Part shown: one piece after another, positions 25,966-34,937 of the stretch
How positions within the stretch are numbered: the first letter of the stretch is position 1
Layout of the letters: every line of letters starts with the position of its first letter
Assembly: GCA_021555075.1 (NCBI GenBank)
Contig: JAKGBX010000001.1
Coordinates: forward strand, 806,001 to 870,000
Length of the DNA stretch: 64,000 nt
Direction of reading: 5' to 3'
Source: Rhodobacteraceae bacterium LMO-JJ12
GTDB lineage: Bacteria > Pseudomonadota > Alphaproteobacteria > Rhodobacterales > Rhodobacteraceae
Made by a program: the position numbers and the translations under genes
Notes under the pieces: generated by a model
Databases searched by the model: none
Told to the model about the DNA's origin: nothing
The model's input: the letters and a program-made list of their open reading frames with translations, nothing else

Positions 25966-27269
25966 GTCCGTTTGAGATTGGCATGATGAGTTTCGGTGCC
26001 ATGGTGGTGATGATCTATGCCGGGTTCTGGGTGCCTTTTGCCTTGATGCTCAGCTCTTACGTGGGCGTCTGGGCCATAAAAGGCTCGCCGCTCTTGGCCG
26101 GTAAATTGCTGGCGCTGGCGGCGGGAGAGACGATCTCATCTTATTTCTTTGGCGTCGTGCCGCTGTTCGTGCTGATGGGCTATGTGGTCAGCGTCACGGG
26201 CATGGGGCGCGATGCGTTTGATGTGGCCAACCACCTTTTCCGCCGCCTCAAAGGCGGGCTGGGAATCGGCACAGTCGGGGCGAACGCGATCTTCGCCGCG
26301 ATCACCGGCATCTCGATCGCCTCTGCTGCCGTTTTTACCCGTATCGCGGTGCCGGAAATGATCCGCCACGGATATAACAAGCGCTTCGCGGTGGGGGTGG
26401 TCGCGGGCTCGTCCGTTCTCGGCATGCTGATTCCGCCTTCGCTTCTCCTGATCCTTTATGGCCTGCTGACCGAGCAATCGGTGGGCGATCTTTTCATCGC
26501 CGGGATCGTGCCTGGCATGCTTCTGGCGCTGGCCTTTGGCTTTGGCATCTGGCTGACGGCGGTCTTGCGTCCCCACTGGCTGGGCGAGGGGATCTCGGAC
26601 CCGAGCGAAGACCCGCTTAGCCTCGGCGAGGTGGCGGCCAAGGGCTTGCCGATCTTCGCGCTGATCACTCTGGTTCTGGGCGGTATCTATGGCGGTTTCT
26701 TCACCCCGATCGAGGCCGGGGCAGTGGGCTGTCTCGGTGCGATTGTCATCGGGATCATCCGACGCTCGCTCTCGTGGGCCGACTTCTGGCAGGTGTTGCA
26801 GGATACCGGATTGGTCACGGCGGCGATTTCATTTCTGATCATCGCCGCACAGATGTATTCACGGATGCTGGCGCTCTCTGGCGTGCCTGCCGAGTTTGGC
26901 AATTTCGTTGCCCATGCCGAGATCGGCTATTGGGGCGTCATTCTGGCCTATGTGCTGCTGGTCGTGCTGATGGGCGCGATTCTGGACAGTTCATCAATCA
27001 TGCTGATCCTCGTGCCGCTGATGCTGCCGGTGATATCGGGCATGGGCGTCGATCTGATCTGGTTTGGCATAATCACGGTAATCGCGGTCGAAATCGGGTT
27101 GTTGACGCCGCCCTTTGGCATATCGGTGTTCGTCATCAAATCGGCGCTGGACGACCCCGGCATTTCGCTGGGCGACATCTTTCTCGGTGCCGCGCCCTTT
27201 GCCTTGCTGATGTTGTTCGTGCTCGCACTTGTGCTGGCGTTTCCGGTGCTTGCGACGGGGTTGATATGA
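25962..27269 (+). CDS. TRAP transporter large permease (DctM family)
   Basis: 435 residues, about 12 transmembrane helices. Family marks: GVVPLFVLMGYVVSVTGM, the GSSVLGMLIPPSLLLILYG segment and LTPPFGISVFVIKS near the C-terminus. It is the sodium-coupled translocation subunit. ATG 25962 is set by the coupling overlap with dctQ; a longer frame from 25887 would overlap dctQ and is not supported. Confidence 0.94.
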   Translation: MSPFEIGMMSFGAMVVMIYAGFWVPFALMLSSYVGVWAIKGSPLLAGKLLALAAGETISSYFFGVVPLFVLMGYVVSVTGMGRDAFDVANHLFRRLKGGLGIGTVGANAIFAAITGISIASAAVFTRIAVPEMIRHGYNKRFAVGVVAGSSVLGMLIPPSLLLILYGLLTEQSVGDLFIAGIVPGMLLALAFGFGIWLTAVLRPHWLGEGISDPSEDPLSLGEVAAKGLPIFALITLVLGGIYGGFFTPIEAGAVGCLGAIVIGIIRRSLSWADFWQVLQDTGLVTAAISFLIIAAQMYSRMLALSGVPAEFGNFVAHAEIGYWGVILAYVLLVVLMGAILDSSSIMLILVPLMLPVISGMGVDLIWFGIITVIAVEIGLLTPPFGISVFVIKSALDDPGISLGDIFLGAAPFALLMLFVLALVLAFPVLATGLI

Positions 27270-27294
27270 CGCGATGCCAGTATGATCCGCCACG

Positions 27295-27372
27295 CCCGGC
27301 GGCACCGCCGGGCAGCGCCCGACCCGCCCCATGGGCGGGCGCTTCACGCCCACCCCGGATCGGGCGCTGCCC
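27295..27372 (+). repeat. Nested inverted repeats upstream of the cyclase gene
   Basis: CCCGGCGG-CA-CCGCCGGG (27295-27312) is one perfect hairpin. GGGCAGCGCCCGA (27310-27322) and TCGGGCGCTGCCC (27360-27372) form a second, 13-bp perfect stem enclosing CCCGCCC-ATG-GGCGGG. The two stems share bases 27310-27312, and AGAAGGAG of the cyclase gene starts 19 bases after. It may insulate dctM from the enzyme genes. Confidence 0.65.
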
Positions 27373-27404
27373 TGTTTGCAATCACTCACCAGAAGGAGCC
27401 CCCC

Positions 27405-28181
27405 ATGGCCAGACGTTTTGTTGATATCTCGGTGCCGCTGGAAACCGGCATCATCTCGGACCCGCCGATCATGCTGCCCGAGATTGAATATATGACCCAC
27501 GCGCAGACCGCCGAACAGGTGATGAGCTTTTTTCCGGGTCTGAAACAGGAAGACCTTCCCGGTGGCGAAGGCTGGGCGGTCGAACGGATGACAATCGCTA
27601 CCCACAACGGCACCCATCTTGACGCGCCCTATCACCACCACTCGACCATGAGTAACGGCGAGCGCGCCATTACCATCGACGAGGTGCCGCTGGAATGGTG
27701 CATGAACCCCGGCGTGAAGCTTGATTTTCGCCATTTCGCCGATGGCTATATCGTGCAGCCCGAGGATGTCGAGGCTGAACTCAAACGCATCGGACATGAG
27801 ATCAAACCGCTCGATATCGTGGTGATCAACACCTCCGCTGGGGATCATTACGGCAAGCCAGATTACCTGATCAAAGGCTGCGGCATGGGGCGCGCGGCGA
27901 CGATGTATCTCTTGGAGCGCGGCGTGCGCGTCACCGGCACGGATGCGTGGAGCTGGGACGCGCCGTTCCCGCTGACAGCACAGGCCTATGCCAAGAGCCA
28001 TGACGCCAGCATCATCTGGGAAGGTCACCGCGCCAGCATGGAGATCGGCTATTGCCACATGGAAAAGCTGTCGAACCTCGAAAGCTTGCCGGGCGACGGC
28101 TTTGAAATCTCGTGCTTTCCCTACAAGATCAAGGGCGCCAGCGCCGGGTTTACCCGCGCCGTCGCCATATTCGAGGAGTAA
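27405..28181 (+). CDS. Cyclase family metal-dependent hydrolase
   Basis: 258 residues of the putative cyclase family (PF04199), which includes kynurenine formamidase and isatin hydrolase. The metal-binding motif HxGTHxDxPxH appears as THNGTHLDAPYHH at about residues 66-78. Further family elements are VVINTSAGDHYGKPDYL, GVRVTGTDAWSWD and the C-terminal HMEKLSNLESLP. AGAAGGAG precedes ATG 27405. It probably opens a cyclic amide or lactone taken up by the adjacent TRAP system. FAH follows 5 bases later. Confidence 0.85.
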   Translation: MARRFVDISVPLETGIISDPPIMLPEIEYMTHAQTAEQVMSFFPGLKQEDLPGGEGWAVERMTIATHNGTHLDAPYHHHSTMSNGERAITIDEVPLEWCMNPGVKLDFRHFADGYIVQPEDVEAELKRIGHEIKPLDIVVINTSAGDHYGKPDYLIKGCGMGRAATMYLLERGVRVTGTDAWSWDAPFPLTAQAYAKSHDASIIWEGHRASMEIGYCHMEKLSNLESLPGDGFEISCFPYKIKGASAGFTRAVAIFEE

Positions 28182-28186
28182 GCGAG

Positions 28187-29110
28187 ATGCGTCTGGGGAC
28201 TGTTCTGTTTGAAGGCCACAAGCGGGTGGTCACGCCGCTTGATGACGACACGTTGCTTGATCTTGACCGCGCGGCGGAAATGGCCCGCTACGAGACCGAT
28301 ACGTTCAAGGATATGCAGGCGGTGATCGACGAGGGCGACTACGGGCTTGAGCAGGCCGAACACCTGCTGCGCCGCGTCAGTAAACGCACCACGCTGCGCA
28401 TGGAGGATGTAACATTCCTGCCGCCGCTCATGCCGGTGCAATACCGCGATTGTCTGGTGTTTGAGGATCATCTCTTCAACTGCCTCAAGGCGTTCGGCCA
28501 GCCCGAGCCGCAATTGCCCCCGGTCTGGTACGATCAGCCGATCTATTACAAGGGCAACCGGATGAGCTTTATCGGCCATGGGCAGGATGTGATCTGGCCC
28601 GGATACGCCGAACATCTCGATCTCGAACTGGAACTGGCCATCGTGATCGGCAAGCAGGGCAAAGACATCACCCGCGAGGCCGCAGCTGACCATATCTTCG
28701 GCTATACCATCCTCAACGACGTCTCTGCCCGCGACGCCCAGATGCGCGAAATGCCCGGTCAACTCGGCCCGGCCAAAGGCAAGGATTTCGACACCGGCAA
28801 TATCCTCGGCCCCTGGATACTGACCGCCGACGAAGTCGACCATCCGGTCGCGCTCGACATGGAAGTACGTGTTAACGGCGCGCGTTGGGGCGGTGGCAAT
28901 TCCTCCAGCATGCAGCATGATTTCGCCGCTATCCTTGCCCATATCTCGGCCTCCGAAACGCTCTATCCCGGCGAGGTGATCGGCTCGGGAACGGTCGGCA
29001 CCGGCTGCGGGTTGGAGACCGGCAAGCGGTTGGCGCCCGGCGACGTGTTCGAGCTTGAAATCGAAAAGATCGGCACCCTGCGCAACAGGATCGTGAAACC
29101 ACAAGCTTGA
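28187..29110 (+). CDS. Fumarylacetoacetate hydrolase family protein
   Basis: 307 residues. FAH-fold core: QYRDCLVFEDHLFN, the metal-ligand stretch HLDLELELAIVIGKQGKDI (Glu residues) and NDVSARDAQMRE (Asp), then SSMQHDF and the IGSGTVGTGCGLETG turn near the C-terminus. These enzymes hydrolyse or decarboxylate beta-diketo or 2-oxo acids. GGAG upstream supports ATG 28187. It completes the TRAP-cyclase-FAH transcription unit. Confidence 0.88.
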   Translation: MRLGTVLFEGHKRVVTPLDDDTLLDLDRAAEMARYETDTFKDMQAVIDEGDYGLEQAEHLLRRVSKRTTLRMEDVTFLPPLMPVQYRDCLVFEDHLFNCLKAFGQPEPQLPPVWYDQPIYYKGNRMSFIGHGQDVIWPGYAEHLDLELELAIVIGKQGKDITREAAADHIFGYTILNDVSARDAQMREMPGQLGPAKGKDFDTGNILGPWILTADEVDHPVALDMEVRVNGARWGGGNSSSMQHDFAAILAHISASETLYPGEVIGSGTVGTGCGLETGKRLAPGDVFELEIEKIGTLRNRIVKPQA

Positions 29111-29200
29111 TTGGCGGCAGCGCTCAACCTGAAACGGCAGCAGGGATCGAAAGCATTGGATTTGAGTATTTTGGGAAAGCTGAAGCGCAACGGCGCGCCC

Positions 29201-29248
29201 CTTTCATCTTGCTTGAAATATCCCGGGGGTGCGGGGGCTGGCCCCCGC
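29201..29248 (+). repeat. Dispersed AAATATCCC repeat with hairpin
   Basis: CTTTCATCTTGC, then AAATATCCCGGGGGT, then GCGGGGGC-TG-GCCCCCGC (29231-29248), a perfect 8-bp stem. It sits in the convergent gap between the FAH gene and truA. Confidence 0.8.
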
Positions 29249-29257
29249 TCTTGCCTC

Positions 29258-30031
29258 TCAACCGGCGCCGAACGGATCGTCGGGATACCCAACTCCGGCC
29301 AGGTACAACCCCTGCGGCGGGCTGACCGGCCCACAGGCGGCGCGATCTCTGGCTTCAAGCGCGGTTTTCACATCGTCAGGTGCCCAGTTGCCCGCGCCAA
29401 CCCGCTCCAATGTGCCAACGATTGAGCGCACTTGATTGTGCAAGAATGAACGCGCGCGCAAGCGGAACTGGAACTCGGTGCCAAAGTCATGCGCCACTTG
29501 CGTGATTGCGATCTCGTCCATTGTTTTCACCGGGCTTTCGGCCTGACAGACGGTTGAGCGGAAGGTGGTGAAATCATGCTTGCCGATCAGATGCGCGGCC
29601 CCGGCCTGCATGGCCAAAAGATCAAGCGGCGCCTTCACCTGCCAGACCAGCCCCTTGTCGTGGGTCGCGGGCGGCCGACGCACCAGCAGGCGAAAGAAAT
29701 ACCGCCGCTCAAGCGCCGAGAACCGCGCGTGCCAGTCGTCGCTCACTTCTGCGGCATCCAGAATCGCCACCGGCGCGGGCTTGAGATGATAGTTCAACGC
29801 TTCCACCAGACGAAACGGACTCCAGCTCTTTTGCAGGTCACAATGCGCCACCTGGGCCAGCGCATGCACCCCGGCATCGGTGCGTCCGGCGGCAACCACA
29901 TTGTGCGGGCCGGGTTCTAGCCGGGCCAGCGCCGCTTCGATTGCCCCCTGAACCGAGTGCAGGTCGGTTTGCCGTTGCCATCCGACAAACGGGGCGCCGT
30001 GATATTCGATTTTAAGTGCGTATCTGGGCAT
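29258..30031 (-). CDS. truA: tRNA pseudouridine(38-40) synthase TruA
   Basis: 257 residues. Starts [21 protein letters not shown]. The catalytic Asp is in [19 protein letters not shown] near residue 53; [11 protein letters not shown] and the C-terminal [10 protein letters not shown] helix match the family. It modifies U38-U40 in the anticodon stem of several tRNAs. GAAGGGG lies upstream of ATG 30031. Confidence 0.96.
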   Translation of the reverse strand: MPRYALKIEYHGAPFVGWQRQTDLHSVQGAIEAALARLEPGPHNVVAAGRTDAGVHALAQVAHCDLQKSWSPFRLVEALNYHLKPAPVAILDAAEVSDDWHARFSALERRYFFRLLVRRPPATHDKGLVWQVKAPLDLLAMQAGAAHLIGKHDFTTFRSTVCQAESPVKTMDEIAITQVAHDFGTEFQFRLRARSFLHNQVRSIVGTLERVGAGNWAPDDVKTALEARDRAACGPVSPPQGLYLAGVGYPDDPFGAG

Positions 30032-30245
30032 GTCTGCCCCTTCAGGAGTTTCGGGTTTTCGCTGAGACAAAATCTGGATTCGAAACGCGCGCATCACTCA
30101 AGAGTCATGGGTGTTTCGACAGATCATCCTCAAACTTCAATTTGCCGAAACGCTTTAGCGCGCCCCTGTGTCGTGGGGCAAGGGGTGGCGCGCAGGCTCT
30201 TGCGGGATTATCTAGGGACAACGGCAGGCAAAAAGGGTGCTGCGG

Positions 30246-31661
30246 GTGGTAATTTCAAGGCTGGCAGACAGCATTTCACGCGGTGTCGGGGCGGTGGGCG
30301 ACACCGTGTCGGGCGCGTTGTTTGAACCCGTGATCCGGCTCGGTGTCACCGGGCTTGCGCGGTCTGGCAAAACCGTGTTCATCACATCCCTCATCGCCAA
30401 CCTGATGGATCGTGGCCGCATGCCGGGGCTTCTGGCGGCTCAGGAAGGCCGCATCGAGGCCGCCTTCCTGCAACCTCAACCCGACGATACCGTGCCGCGG
30501 TTTGACTTTGAGGCACACCTCGGCGCGCTCACCGCTTCTGCGCCGCACTGGCCCGACAGCACGCGTGCAATTTCCGAGTTGCGCCTTTCGCTGCGGGTGC
30601 GCCCTTCGGGCCTGCTGGCGGGGTTCACGGGTGCGCGCACGGTGCATCTTGATATCGTCGATTATCCCGGTGAATGGCTGCTTGATCTCGGCCTGATGGA
30701 GAAAAGCTTTGCCGAGTGGAGCGATGAAACCCTTTCCCGTATTGCCCCGCGCGCCGAGGCAGAAGCCTATCTCGCGCTTGCCAGCGCGACCGATGGCGCC
30801 GCGCCGCTTGATGAGCCCAGTGCCCAGACGCTGGCCCGTAGTTTCACGACCTATCTCACCAGCGCCCGCGACGCCGGATATTACGACTGCACGCCGGGGC
30901 GGTTTCTTCTGCCCGGCGATCTGGCCGGTAGCCCTGTGCTGACCTTTGCGCCACTTCCAAAGCCCCACAGCCCGCCGCGTCGTTCGCTCTGGCGCGAGAT
31001 GGAGCGCCGCTTTGAGGCTTATAAAGCCCGCGTTGTGAAACCTTTCTTTCGCGATCATTTCGCCCGCATTGATCGTCAGGTCGTTCTGGTCGACGTGCTG
31101 GGCGCGATCCACAATGGCCCCAAGGCCGTGGAAGACATGCGCGCCGGGCTGACCGACATTCTCGGGGCTTTCCGACCGGGGCGTAACGCCTTCCTCACCC
31201 GGCTGTTGATGGGCAAGCGGGTTGAAAAGATCCTCTTTGCCGCGACCAAGGCCGACCATCTGCATCATTCCCAACATGACCGGCTGACCGCGATCATGAA
31301 AGCATTGGTGCGCGATGCCACCGACCGCGCCGATTTTGCCGGGGCCGAAACAAGCGCAATGGCGCTGGCCTCGTTGCGCGCCACGGTTGAAGAAACGCAT
31401 CAACATGACGGCAAAGCGCTCGACTGCGTGCGTGGCACACTTCTGGACACTGGCAAGCAGGCCGCGTTTTATGCCGGCGATCTGCCGGTTGATCCCGCCA
31501 AATTGCTCGGGCCCGCCCGCGATGGTGCCGACAAATGGCTTACCGGTGACTATGGCGTCATGCGTTTTGCTCCGGCGCCGATGACGCTCAAACCCGGCGT
31601 CGGCCCGCCCCATATCCGGCTCGACAGGGCGGCGCAGTTTCTTCTGGGGGATAAGCTGTGA
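30246..31661 (+). CDS. YcjX/DUF463 family P-loop protein
   Basis: 471 residues. P-loop GLARSGKTVFITSLIANL at about residues 33-50. The IVDYPGEWLLDL stretch and FAATKADHLHHSQHDRL are typical of the YcjX family, putative NTPases often linked to envelope stress (the phage-shock neighbourhood in enterobacteria). GTG 30246 has AAAGGG 8 bases upstream; GTG 30237 is an alternative. It opens an operon of six overlapping genes running to 37847. Confidence 0.85.
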   Translation: MVISRLADSISRGVGAVGDTVSGALFEPVIRLGVTGLARSGKTVFITSLIANLMDRGRMPGLLAAQEGRIEAAFLQPQPDDTVPRFDFEAHLGALTASAPHWPDSTRAISELRLSLRVRPSGLLAGFTGARTVHLDIVDYPGEWLLDLGLMEKSFAEWSDETLSRIAPRAEAEAYLALASATDGAAPLDEPSAQTLARSFTTYLTSARDAGYYDCTPGRFLLPGDLAGSPVLTFAPLPKPHSPPRRSLWREMERRFEAYKARVVKPFFRDHFARIDRQVVLVDVLGAIHNGPKAVEDMRAGLTDILGAFRPGRNAFLTRLLMGKRVEKILFAATKADHLHHSQHDRLTAIMKALVRDATDRADFAGAETSAMALASLRATVEETHQHDGKALDCVRGTLLDTGKQAAFYAGDLPVDPAKLLGPARDGADKWLTGDYGVMRFAPAPMTLKPGVGPPHIRLDRAAQFLLGDKL

Positions 31662-32098
31662 CGCTTTCACGCCCGCCGCGCCGCGCCCGGCTTTGGCATC
31701 TGCCGCGTCTGGCGCGCATCCTTTGGGCGGCCAATCCGCGTCAAGACCGGCGTGCGCGGCTTGATGATCTGCGCGTGTTGGCGCGTCTGCTGTTGCGCGG
31801 GCAGATCACTCATGTGCCGGGGCGCTTTGGCCCGTGCGGTTTTCTTGCCCGTGACGGCGTGCGCATTCACGCGCTCTACACGCATCCACATGCACGACGC
31901 CAAGGGATCGGCCGCCATCTTCTGCGTCATGCCCAGCATCAAAGCCCGAGGCTTGAGCTCTGGACCGCGCAAGACAACCATCCTGCCCGCAGCCTCTATG
32001 CTGCGCACGGGTTTTACCCTGCCGCGCTCACCTATGGTCAAGGCAATGACGAGGGCCAACCCGACATGCGCCTGATCTGGCAAAGGAACGCCCCATGA
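31658..32098 (+). CDS. GNAT family N-acetyltransferase
   Basis: 146 residues. The acetyl-CoA-binding loop is THPHARRQGIGRHLL and the strand ELWTAQDNHPARSLYAAHGF is typical of the C-terminal half of the GNAT fold. Arg-rich N-terminus. Overlaps the YcjX stop by GTGA and the next start by ATGA. Substrate unknown; its insertion between ycjX and the ycjF-like gene is unusual. Confidence 0.85.
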   Translation: MTLSRPPRRARLWHLPRLARILWAANPRQDRRARLDDLRVLARLLLRGQITHVPGRFGPCGFLARDGVRIHALYTHPHARRQGIGRHLLRHAQHQSPRLELWTAQDNHPARSLYAAHGFYPAALTYGQGNDEGQPDMRLIWQRNAP

Positions 32099-33087
32099 CC
32101 AACGGCCCCGTTCTGATCGACCTCGAAGGCAAACCGAACCCAAGCCCCGCCGAAGCACCACCCGTGCCCGACACTGCCGAACTGCCCGAAGGGCGCGCGA
32201 TGCAGACCATGGCGGCGCTGGCCACGGCGCGCCCCTCACGGCTGGCGAAATGGTTCTGGGGTCTTCTGGGCGCATTGCTGATGGCGATGATCTCGGTCGC
32301 TGCGTGGGATTTCACCACGGCGCTGATCGCGCGCTCGCCAATTCTGGGCTATGGCATCACTGCGCTGGTGGTGGCGTTCGTTCTGGTCCTTGCTGTGATT
32401 GCCCTGCGCGAATTGGCGGCATTTTCCCGCCTCAAACGCATGGATAGCTTGCATCACTCTGCCGCCGAAGCCCTTCTGACGGATGATCTCGACGCGGCGC
32501 GCGATGTGGTGGCCCGGCTCGACAGCCTCTATTCCGGGCGCGAGTCGCTGAAATGGGGGCGTGAGCGTCTGAAAGAGCGTGCGCCCGAACAATTTGACGC
32601 CCAAACCCTGCTTTCGCTGGCCGAAGCCGAACTGATGACGCCGCTCGATGCTGCCGCCACCAAACAGGTCGAAGCCGCCGCGCGTCAGGTTGCCACCGTG
32701 ACGGCACTGGTGCCGCTGGCGCTGGCTGATGTTGTGGTCGCGCTCACCTCCAATCTGCGCATGATCCGACGCGTGGCCGAGATTTATGGCGGGCGTTCAG
32801 GCACCTTGGGAAGCTGGCGGCTCACCCGCGCGGTGCTGACCCATCTGGTTGCCACAGGCGCTGTCGCCATGGGTGATGACATGATTGGCTCGCTTGCCGG
32901 GGGTGGCCTTCTTTCCAAACTGTCGCGCCGCTTTGGCGAAGGCGTGGTCAATGGCGCACTCACGGCCCGCGTCGGTGTTGCCGCGATCGAAGTCTGTCGC
33001 CCATTGCCGTTTTCGCGCGGCAAGCGCCCGTCGGTCTCGGGTCTGGTCAGCCGCGCTCTGGCCGGGCTGTTTGGGGGCGGCAAATGA
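32095..33087 (+). CDS. YcjF-like membrane protein (DUF697/TIGR01620 type)
   Basis: 330 residues with a proline-rich soluble N-terminus (about 60 residues), two adjacent transmembrane helices (about residues 65-110) and a large C-terminal domain with a further hydrophobic region. This is the layout of the YcjF proteins that pair with YcjX. The TNLRMIRRVAEIYGGRSG-like stretch is the DUF697 signature. Translation-coupled on both sides. Confidence 0.85.
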   Translation: MTNGPVLIDLEGKPNPSPAEAPPVPDTAELPEGRAMQTMAALATARPSRLAKWFWGLLGALLMAMISVAAWDFTTALIARSPILGYGITALVVAFVLVLAVIALRELAAFSRLKRMDSLHHSAAEALLTDDLDAARDVVARLDSLYSGRESLKWGRERLKERAPEQFDAQTLLSLAEAELMTPLDAAATKQVEAAARQVATVTALVPLALADVVVALTSNLRMIRRVAEIYGGRSGTLGSWRLTRAVLTHLVATGAVAMGDDMIGSLAGGGLLSKLSRRFGEGVVNGALTARVGVAAIEVCRPLPFSRGKRPSVSGLVSRALAGLFGGGK

Positions 33088-34382
33088 GCCGGGTTCTGGT
33101 CATCGGTGCCTATGGCATGATCGGTGCGGCCCTGACGCGCCATCTGCTCGGGGAAGGTCATCACGTTACCGGGCTGGGCCGTTCGGTGCGCACGGCGCGG
33201 CGTGAATTTCCGATGCTCGACTGGGTGTTTCACGACCTTGCGCATATGACGATCCCCGGCGACTGGCTGCCCTATCTCAGAAATGTTGACTTTGTGGTAA
33301 ACGCCGCAGGCGCCTTGCAGGATGGTCCCTCGGACAACCTCACGGCGGTGCATGGCGTGGCCATCGCCGCACTGGCCGAGGCCTGCGCCGCCCATGACAT
33401 CGGCCTCGTTCAAATTTCCGCCGCCGGAGTTGCGCGCGATGCCAGCACCCATTTCATGCGCTCCAAGGCGGCGGGCGACGCGGCGATAGTGGGCATCGGC
33501 GGCGCGCATTGGATCCTGCGCCCCGGTCTCGTGCTGTCGCAAACCGCCTATGGCGGCACGGGGCTGCTCAGGATGCTGGCCGCAGTGCCGCTGATCCAAC
33601 CGCTGGCAATGGCCCAAACGCCGATCCAGACCATCGGGATTGACGATCTCGCACGCGGCGTCTCGGCCTGTATTCGTGGTGATATCGCGCCCGGAACGGT
33701 GGCCGATCTGGTCGAAGAAACACCTCACAGCCTGCGCGATCTCACCGCCGCAATGCGCGATTGGCTCGGTTTTGCCCCGGCCCGTACCACGCTCGCCGCG
33801 CCGCGCTGGGCCATGCAACTCACCGCCCGCGGGGCCGACCTGCTGGGCCATCTCGGTTGGCGCTCGCCCCTGCGCAGCACTGCGGTTGAGACGTTGGCGA
33901 CCGGCGTATTGGGCGACCCCGCACATTGGCAGGGCGCTGGCGGCGCGCCCATTGCATCGCTTGATCAAACGCTTGCCGCCATGCCCGCGCGCGCCGAGGA
34001 TCGCCTGGCGGCGCGCATGCGTCTCGCCATGCCCTTCGTGATTGCCACATTGGCGCTGTTCTGGGCGCTTTCCGCGCTGATTGGCCTCGTCTCCCTCGAC
34101 GCTGCTGCTGCGCTGATGACAACGCGCGGCTGGCCGCTCTGGCTGGCGCAGCTTTCCGTCGCGGGTTGGGCCTTGGTTGATTTCGCGCTTGCCGCCGCGC
34201 TGCTTTGGCGGCCCACCGCACAGCGCGCGGCCCTCGGCATGGTGGCGGTCAGCCTCGCCTACCTGATCCTTGGTAGCATTTTCACGCCTGCACTCTGGCT
34301 TGACCCACTCGGCCCGCTCCTGAAAATCCTGCCCGGCATGATGTTGGCGGCACTGGCCGTGCCAATGCTGGACGCGCGCTGA
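33084..34382 (+). CDS. NAD(P)-binding SDR-like protein fused to a DoxX-like membrane domain
   Basis: 432 residues. The N-terminal half is an atypical short-chain dehydrogenase or epimerase: VLVIGAYGMIGAALTRHLL (a GxxGxIG Rossmann motif), FVVNAAGALQDG, and ILRPGLVLSQTAYGG. The canonical catalytic YxxxK is not evident, as in complex I assembly-type proteins. After about residue 305 come four transmembrane helices resembling a DoxX-like domain. Probably a membrane-tethered NAD(P)-binding protein. Overlaps both neighbours by 4 and 1 bases. Confidence 0.82.
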   Translation: MSRVLVIGAYGMIGAALTRHLLGEGHHVTGLGRSVRTARREFPMLDWVFHDLAHMTIPGDWLPYLRNVDFVVNAAGALQDGPSDNLTAVHGVAIAALAEACAAHDIGLVQISAAGVARDASTHFMRSKAAGDAAIVGIGGAHWILRPGLVLSQTAYGGTGLLRMLAAVPLIQPLAMAQTPIQTIGIDDLARGVSACIRGDIAPGTVADLVEETPHSLRDLTAAMRDWLGFAPARTTLAAPRWAMQLTARGADLLGHLGWRSPLRSTAVETLATGVLGDPAHWQGAGGAPIASLDQTLAAMPARAEDRLAARMRLAMPFVIATLALFWALSALIGLVSLDAAAALMTTRGWPLWLAQLSVAGWALVDFALAAALLWRPTAQRAALGMVAVSLAYLILGSIFTPALWLDPLGPLLKILPGMMLAALAVPMLDAR

Positions 34383-34864
34383 TGGAACTGCTCGACCTTC
34401 TGCGCTGGCTGCATGTCATCGGTGCCACTGTGCTCTTGGGAACCGGCGCGGGCATCGCGTTTTTCATGCTCATGGCGCATCGCACCGATGATGCGCGCCT
34501 CATTGCCCACACGGCGGGCATCGTCGTGCTGGCCGATTATATCTTCACCGCCTCCGCCGTCATCGCCCAGCCGATCACCGGTTTCTGGCTGGCCTATGAA
34601 CTCGGCTGGAGCCTGACTGAGCCTTGGCTGCTGCTCTCCCTCGCGCTTTACGTCCTTATTGGTGCGTTCTGGTTGCCAGTGGTCTGGATTCAGACCCGCC
34701 TGCGCGATCTTGCCCGCGCCGCCGTGGCCAAAGATACCGCCCTTCCGCCGCGCTACTATCGACTTTTCCACATCTGGTTCGCCAGCGGTATCCCGGCATT
34801 CTTCGCGGTTCTGGGCCTCTTTTGGCTTATGCTGATGCGTCCTGATTTGCCATTCTGGGGATGA
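34382..34864 (+). CDS. DUF2269 family membrane protein
   Basis: 160 residues, four transmembrane helices. Conserved family pieces: LLRWLHVIGATVLLGTGAGIA and the RYYRLFHIWFASGIPAFFAV helix. Several DUF2269 members accompany DoxX-like or SDR genes; function unknown. Its ATG shares the A of the preceding TGA. Confidence 0.85.
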   Translation: MELLDLLRWLHVIGATVLLGTGAGIAFFMLMAHRTDDARLIAHTAGIVVLADYIFTASAVIAQPITGFWLAYELGWSLTEPWLLLSLALYVLIGAFWLPVVWIQTRLRDLARAAVAKDTALPPRYYRLFHIWFASGIPAFFAVLGLFWLMLMRPDLPFWG

Positions 34865-34937
34865 GTCCGAGGCACCTTGCCGCGCATTGCCGCAACCCCT
34901 AGTCTGCAAACAAATATGGTTTCAGGGTGAGTGGTTT

